From Candidatus Hydrogenedens sp. (GTDB lineage: Bacteria > Hydrogenedentota > Hydrogenedentia > Hydrogenedentales > Hydrogenedentaceae): a stretch of 10,000 bases of DNA. The first letter of the stretch is position 1. Each line of letters opens with the position of its first letter. Of this stretch, positions 6,390 through 10,000 are shown piece by piece. Under the pieces are notes generated by a model. That model saw nothing but the letters and a program-made list of their open reading frames with translations. It was not told where the DNA came from and searched no databases. The DNA lies in the NCBI GenBank assembly GCA_020216745.1, contig JAIWNQ010000113.1, positions 1 to 10,000 on the forward strand. Direction: 5' to 3'. A program made the translations under genes and the position numbers.

Positions 6390-7226
6390 TTAAGATAGAA
6401 TTGGTATATCAATCCACTCTACATGTTCTATTTTTTCTCTTAAAAATTTACTGCCTATGGTTTTAAACTTTTCTGGTCTATCTGTTACAAAAAAATTCAG
6501 AATAGTGTTGGTTTTCTTATGTATATTTTTATTTAACATATTGTGGTTTTGTAGTATTTCAAAAACAGCTTTTGCGGTTTCTTCTGCACTGTCAATAATT
6601 TTTATTTTTTTATTCTCAATAACCTTTTTAATAATAGGAATTAACAAAGGGTAATGGGTACAGCCTAACAATAACGTATCAATTCCTTTGTCTATGATAG
6701 GTTGTAAATACTGTTTAGCAACTAAAAAGGGGATATTTCCTTTGGTCCAGCCTTCTTCAACTAAAGGTACAAATAAAGGGCATGCTTTTGAAATAACATT
6801 AATGCTTGGGTCGATTTTTTTTATGTGTTTGACATAAGATTGGCTGGCAATTGTCCCCTCTGTTCCGATAACAGCGACTTGTTTATTTTTTGTGGTTTTG
6901 ACAGCAGATAAGGCTCCAGGTTCTACTACACCTAATATAGGGATGTCTGCTTCCTTTTCTAACATGGGTAAAGCCTGTGATGAGGCAGTATTACATGCAA
7001 TCACCAGAATTTTTATCCCCCTGTTAATTAAAAAATGAGAGCAGGACCTTGCATACCGAATAACCGTTTCTGGAGACCGTGTTCCATAGGGAACACGTGC
7101 AGTGTCACCTAAATAAAAGAAGGTTTCATTAGGTAAATATTTTTTTAGCTTTGCTAAAACGGTAAGACCGCCTATACCCGAATCAAAAACTCCTATTGGC
7201 AAACGAGCTATGCTATTTTTATACAT
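6390..7226 (-). CDS. murI: Glutamate racemase MurI
   Basis: A 278-residue cytoplasmic enzyme that interconverts L- and D-glutamate for peptidoglycan synthesis; length is normal (about 255-285). Family blocks are IGVFDSGIGGLTVL (11-24), YLGDTARVPYGTRS (38-51), VIACNTASSQALP (75-87) with catalytic Cys78, VIGTEGTIASQSY (119-131) and LLLGCTHYPLL (185-195) with the second catalytic Cys189. The start at 7224-7226 is preceded by AGGA 10 nt upstream, overlapping the stop codon of the GerMN gene (12-bp gap). It sits in the middle of an envelope operon, where it supplies the D-Glu for the stem peptide whose attachment the first-gene amidase would cut. Confidence 0.98.
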   Translation of the reverse strand: MYKNSIARLPIGVFDSGIGGLTVLAKLKKYLPNETFFYLGDTARVPYGTRSPETVIRYARSCSHFLINRGIKILVIACNTASSQALPMLEKEADIPILGVVEPGALSAVKTTKNKQVAVIGTEGTIASQSYVKHIKKIDPSINVISKACPLFVPLVEEGWTKGNIPFLVAKQYLQPIIDKGIDTLLLGCTHYPLLIPIIKKVIENKKIKIIDSAEETAKAVFEILQNHNMLNKNIHKKTNTILNFFVTDRPEKFKTIGSKFLREKIEHVEWIDIPILS

Positions 7227-7238
7227 TTATGATTTATC

Positions 7239-7880
7239 CTATTTATTACAGACAAAAGAGTAGTCTGGGATGAAAGGTTGTTTCCAACTTATATGGCTTG
7301 GAAAGTCCATAGAAGGTAAAGAACCTTCAATTAAAAATCTAATCTGTTTTACAGAGGTGTTAACAACTAAATCGCTTTGTAGTAATGTATCTACAATAGC
7401 GTATGTAAATAATGTTTCAAGGAATGTTGTTGCTTGGTCTTTATAATTAGATATAATTGTTGCTGGAAGGTCTATTAGTAACTCACCATCTGGAGTTAGA
7501 TATACTCCTCTGATAGTTATATCCTTCGGTATTGGAGAATTATAATTTTCTGTGTTAAATTCTTTCATTTTATTGAGTATTTGTTTGCAATTTTCCTCGT
7601 ATTTAGGTTTCCATTCAATTTGTGTGTCAATTGGTTGTAAACATTCTTTATTTTTTGGCAAAACATAAATTATGATGTTCTTTGTTGTGTATTGGGGTTC
7701 ATTTATTTTGTTTTCAACCTTTACATTTACAGAAGTGTCTACTGCGGTTTTGATTAATTGTTTGTTTTCTCCAATAATTTGTTGAGCCATATATATAATT
7801 ATTAATACGGCGGAAAACGTAATTATGATCCAAAGAACGACAAAAATTCTTTTTATTACCGTTTTTTTTATATCATTCAC
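7239..7880 (-). CDS. GerMN-domain protein, membrane-anchored
   Basis: A 213-residue protein with one N-terminal transmembrane segment (about 11-33, RIFVVLWIIITFSAVLIIIYM) and an exported domain (about 66-190). That domain carries the GerMN pattern: a first strand NIIIYVLP (68-75), then RGVYLTPDGELLIDLPATI (124-142), LETLFTYAIVDTLL (154-167) and VKQIRFLIEGS (177-187). GerMN was named for GerM, a sporulation and germination protein, but is common in non-sporulating bacteria beside cell-wall amidases; its biochemical role is not settled. The start is GTG (7878-7880), the first codon after AAGGAAGG 10 nt upstream, and overlaps the amidase end by 8 bp. The only nearby ATG (7874-7876) is in another frame and meets a stop at once. 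The position between amidase and murI argues for an accessory role in wall remodelling. Confidence 0.85.
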   Translation of the reverse strand: MNDIKKTVIKRIFVVLWIIITFSAVLIIIYMAQQIIGENKQLIKTAVDTSVNVKVENKINEPQYTTKNIIIYVLPKNKECLQPIDTQIEWKPKYEENCKQILNKMKEFNTENYNSPIPKDITIRGVYLTPDGELLIDLPATIISNYKDQATTFLETLFTYAIVDTLLQSDLVVNTSVKQIRFLIEGSLPSMDFPSHISWKQPFIPDYSFVCNK

Positions 7881-9039
7881 CTTTATTATTACCTTCCTTA
7901 TTCTTTATTAACTCTATAAATGTATCTTTAAGAACCTCTGTAAAATCTGAAGTATCACCTAAAAATGTATTCCACTCCTCTTCATTTGTATTCTCTTTGA
8001 TACCTGGATATACTTCGATTAATATACCAGCAACTCCTTCGACATCATTAATATAAAGGGGGGAATAATACATTTCAATATTTATTTTATTTTGTTTACT
8101 ACCAAGTTTTTTTATTAGTAATTCGGCAAACAATTCGTTTGTTTTACTTATGTTTTCATTGTTTGATTTTGGAATGAATATCCTTAATCCTTCTCCCACC
8201 TCTTTTGGCATATCAGCATGAATACCTATATAGAACTCATTACTATTTTTCTGTAGTCGATTCATTCTGTCTTTTATACTAATGGTATTATCTCCATTCC
8301 GTATAAGTTCATTTTTTAAATTGTTTTTCGTTAATGTTGCCTCCAGTTTATTTGCGATTATTAGCGTAATATCTTTTTCATACTTTCCAGATGGAAATAA
8401 AATTCCCTTGTCCTCTCCCCCATGCCCTGCATCTATTATTATTTTATTGATAGTTCCTTTTGTTCCTTCTTCTTCATTTTTTCTCTCTTCTACTTTTATT
8501 TCTTCGAAAACAGGCTCCTTTTCTTCAAATTTATTATTAATAGTTTCGTTCTTTATATCTTCTGTTGTTAGTGGTTTTAAAGTTACTGTTTCTATCTCAT
8601 TTTCTGGGACAGGAGTTATTTCTGATATTCCTGTTTCTGGTGATAGATTTTTCCCTGTAACTGTTTGAAGCAATAAGTATGCGTCATTTTTTTCAAGCCA
8701 AATAGTATCCTGCCATATTTTAGGTGTATTTTGTAATTGTATGAATTTGGATGTCATTCCGTCGCTAAGACTTATATAATTACTTTGCAAATTAACGACT
8801 ATTTTTTTATTTTCTAAACTTATATCTACCTTATTTTCTTCAATATTTATCGTTCCATTCAATTTTAGTATCAAGGTAGGTAAATGTAGATATTCTTTGT
8901 TATCCTGTTTAAAAGAATCAACTGTAATTTGTTCTTTTGAATCTTGTGAGATAATGATAATTTCTATTGGAAAGGCATTGTAATAGATAAAAGATATTAG
9001 TAATACAAACGATGTAAATAAATAATTTAGCCTATACAT
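7873..9039 (-). CDS. N-acetylmuramoyl-L-alanine amidase (Amidase_3, Zn-dependent)
   Basis: A 388-residue exported protein that should cut the MurNAc-L-Ala bond. A signal peptide covers about residues 1-22 (LFTSFVLLISFIYYNAF). A beta-rich N-terminal region (25-130; pairs such as YLHLPTLILKLNG and IWLEKNDAYLLLQ) resembles the copper-amine-oxidase-like or AMIN-type targeting domains before such amidases. A Glu/Lys-rich linker follows (about 140-195). The catalytic domain (198-380) has IIIDAGHGGEDKG with His206, YEKDITL with Glu221, FYIGIHAD with His274 and the general base in ILIEV, Glu342; these are the zinc and catalytic residues of Amidase_3. SPLYINDVEGVAGILIEVYPG shows YPG where most members have GF. 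The ATG (9037-9039) lacks a Shine-Dalgarno, but an in-frame stop lies shortly upstream and the next Met is residue 95. It is the first gene of the operon. Confidence 0.92.
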   Translation of the reverse strand: MYRLNYLFTSFVLLISFIYYNAFPIEIIIISQDSKEQITVDSFKQDNKEYLHLPTLILKLNGTINIEENKVDISLENKKIVVNLQSNYISLSDGMTSKFIQLQNTPKIWQDTIWLEKNDAYLLLQTVTGKNLSPETGISEITPVPENEIETVTLKPLTTEDIKNETINNKFEEKEPVFEEIKVEERKNEEEGTKGTINKIIIDAGHGGEDKGILFPSGKYEKDITLIIANKLEATLTKNNLKNELIRNGDNTISIKDRMNRLQKNSNEFYIGIHADMPKEVGEGLRIFIPKSNNENISKTNELFAELLIKKLGSKQNKINIEMYYSPLYINDVEGVAGILIEVYPGIKENTNEEEWNTFLGDTSDFTEVLKDTFIELIKNKEGNNKGE

Positions 9040-9112
9040 AACAACAATATTTTCTATAAATGTGGATGGATTTATTTATTTTCTTATCACTTTCTTTTGA
9101 TTTTAGATACTT

Positions 9113-9123
9113 ATTATATATCA
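9113..9123 (-). promoter_or_regulatory. Possible -10 region of the amidase-tsaD operon
   Basis: The 132-bp gap between the cNMP-domain gene and the amidase contains, on the minus strand, TGATATATAAT, readable as an extended -10 (TGA-TATATA) or as TATAAT (9113-9118). It lies about 75 bp before the amidase start. No convincing -35 is seen, and no terminator separates the two genes, so read-through from the upstream gene is also possible. Confidence 0.3.
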
Positions 9124-9171
9124 ACTATGCCAAACGATTTCTTTTTAATGATTATATTAGAAAAGAAACAT

Positions 9172-9681
9172 TTACTCGTTATCTCCCTTTTCCTCTTTTT
9201 TGTAATCTATTTCGGGTATGGGAATATTGTATATCTCCATAATTCTTTTCATTTCACTTATCAGGGAATTGTTTTTTTCAAGCCTTTCACTTAGAATATG
9301 GATGGTATTAAGTAATAATCTGACTGCAACGTGTTTTTCGAAGATATCGCTTATTTGCTTCTCATCTAAGCAAAGAAGTCTGGTTTCTTCTAACGCCATA
9401 GCAGTAGCGGTTCTTGGTTTTTTATTTAAAACAGCCATTTCACCAAATGTATCGCCTACGTGACATTTCGTAATAAGTTGATTTTTTATATAAATACCTA
9501 CTTTTCCGCTAAGGACAATAAACAGATTACTACCTAAAATTCCTTCGTGGAAAATTGTTTCACCTTTACGGGCAATAATAATTTTTCCTCTTTTTATTAC
9601 ATCTTCAACTTCTTCAGGCTCTAAACCATGAAACAAGGGTATCTTTTCTGCATACCTTCGATATTTTGCAATGTCTGTCAT
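9172..9681 (-). CDS. Stand-alone cyclic-nucleotide-binding-domain protein
   Basis: A 169-residue protein with one cNMP-binding domain of the CAP/FNR type. The fold signature starts KIPLFHGLEPEEVEDVI (13-29), then ARKGETIFHEGILGSNLFIVLSGKVGIYI (37-65) and the phosphate-binding cassette GDTFGEMAVLNKKPRTATAMA (76-96). Glu81 (FGE) and Arg90 (PRTAT) are the residues that hold the cyclic phosphate and ribose, so it may bind cAMP or cGMP. The C-terminal tail (115-169) is a helix of the dimerisation type (LLLNTIHILSERLEKNNSLISEMKRIMEIY) and a charged end. There is no helix-turn-helix, so it is not a Crp-like DNA-binding regulator by itself. It would need a partner protein or act as a sensor. The GAAGG Shine-Dalgarno 8 nt before the ATG is good. 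It diverges from the Tat-exported gene on the right. Confidence 0.92.
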   Translation of the reverse strand: MTDIAKYRRYAEKIPLFHGLEPEEVEDVIKRGKIIIARKGETIFHEGILGSNLFIVLSGKVGIYIKNQLITKCHVGDTFGEMAVLNKKPRTATAMALEETRLLCLDEKQISDIFEKHVAVRLLLNTIHILSERLEKNNSLISEMKRIMEIYNIPIPEIDYKKEEKGDNE

Positions 9682-9704
9682 AGTTATTACCTTCTTGTAA
9701 AATA

Positions 9705-9742
9705 TTGTATGTTCATTATAACAATGAATATTATATAAACAA
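9705..9742. promoter_or_regulatory. Overlapping divergent promoters with a central inverted repeat
   Basis: On the minus strand TTGTTT (9737-9742) and TATAAT (9715-9720) are 16 bp apart and point at the cNMP-domain gene. On the plus strand TTGTAT (9705-9710) and TATTAT (9729-9734) are 18 bp apart and point at the Tat-signal gene. A perfect dyad, TTCATT-ATAAC-AATGAA (9712-9728), covers the leftward -10 and fills the rightward spacer. A factor bound there could control both genes. The -35 matches are moderate, and the AT content raises the chance level. Confidence 0.4.
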
Positions 9743-9792
9743 TAACTTTAACTTAGTTTATTTTAAAATTTAACAGTTATTGAGGTTTAAAT

Positions 9793-10000
9793 ATGAAAAA
9801 TGAAATTACACGAAGACGTTTCATTATTGGCACTTCATTATCGCCATTAATTGGACAGAATCTATTTGCTCAAAATGATAATGAGCTAATACCAATTGTT
9901 GAAGAACACGATGACTTATTAGGAGAGGATTCTATTTCAAATGGGGATTTGAAACGCGAAATGCCGTTAGGAAAAATAGGAAATATTGAGATAAGTCGAT
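9793..10000 (+). CDS. Tat-exported protein, probably aldo/keto reductase family, N-terminal part cut by the window edge
   Basis: Translation from the ATG at 9793-9795 stays open for 69 codons to the end of the window. A GAGG Shine-Dalgarno lies 7 nt upstream. The N-terminus is a twin-arginine signal: MKNEITRRRFIIGTSLSPLIGQNLFAQ, with TRRRFI as the Tat motif and likely cleavage after LFA (residue 26). An acidic linker follows, then EMPLGKIGNIEISR (56-69). This looks like the first strand of aldo/keto reductases (typically M-x-R-LGK-T-G-x-x-VS-R). Tat-secreted aldo/keto reductases are known in several environmental phyla. The catalytic tetrad lies beyond the edge, so the family call rests on a short segment. 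Confidence 0.75.
   Translation, partial: MKNEITRRRFIIGTSLSPLIGQNLFAQNDNELIPIVEEHDDLLGEDSISNGDLKREMPLGKIGNIEISR

Noticed and set aside
8282..8668. 128-residue plus-strand open frame inside the amidase gene
   Set aside because: It is the antisense shadow of the Glu/Lys-rich linker, which gives a Ser/Phe/Ile-rich translation. The hydrophobic look comes from the complementary codons.
9060..9294. Two short hydrophobic plus-strand frames (about 60 residues) between the amidase and cNMP genes
   Set aside because: They overlap the end of the cNMP-domain gene, have no Shine-Dalgarno and owe their Phe/Leu/Ile content to T-rich sequence.
1..10000. tRNA, rRNA, CRISPR array, insertion sequence, integrase or phage genes
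   Set aside because: No cloverleaf-like GC-rich segment, regularly spaced repeat, transposase motif or terminal inverted repeat was found; all large frames are ordinary chromosomal genes.

Overview
The window is chromosomal DNA from an AT-rich (roughly one third G+C by eye) Gram-negative bacterium. The diderm envelope is supported by a FadL-type outer-membrane beta-barrel ending in Phe, a lipobox lipoprotein and a type IV pilus retraction ATPase. A Tat signal on a putative aldo/keto reductase fits several environmental phyla. The lineage cannot be fixed from the sequence. A member of an uncultured group such as Hydrogenedentota or a relative is only a guess. No rRNA, tRNA, CRISPR, insertion sequence or phage gene is visible, and almost all coding sequence is on the minus strand.

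Left part (1-2219, minus strand): the N-terminus of a lipoprotein gene runs off the left edge. It sits 12 bp downstream of a TetR-family regulator (193-843), and its Shine-Dalgarno overlaps the regulator's stop codon. The regulator's promoter region holds a dense set of perfect inverted repeats (887-933), which suggests autoregulation of a regulator-lipoprotein (possibly efflux) operon. Upstream is a FadL/TodX-family porin (999-2219). A 349-bp AT-rich gap (2220-2568) without a gene separates it from pilT.

Centre (2569-4472): pilT (minus) and an lplA-like lipoate ligase (plus) diverge from an 83-bp region with back-to-back -10 boxes. The lplA leader looks very short and lacks a Shine-Dalgarno. 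lplA then converges on tsaD.

Right part (4481-9039, minus strand): a tight five-gene envelope operon, in transcription order: Zn-dependent N-acetylmuramoyl-L-alanine amidase, a membrane-anchored GerMN-domain protein, glutamate racemase MurI, a YibQ-like divergent polysaccharide deacetylase and TsaD (tRNA t6A synthesis). Genes overlap by 8 and 4 bp or are separated by 12 and 26 bp. Four of the five gene products concern peptidoglycan supply or remodelling. TsaD is translationally coupled at the end.

Right edge (9172-10000): a stand-alone cyclic-nucleotide-binding-domain protein (minus) diverges from a Tat-exported aldo/keto reductase-like protein (plus, cut by the window end). A perfect inverted repeat lies where the two predicted promoters overlap.

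No clearly new system is present. The points most worth a second look are the TetR operator cluster, the amidase-GerMN-murI-yibQ-tsaD operon, the shared operator between the cNMP-domain gene and the Tat gene, and an isolated anti-Shine-Dalgarno-like stretch in the gene-free gap.
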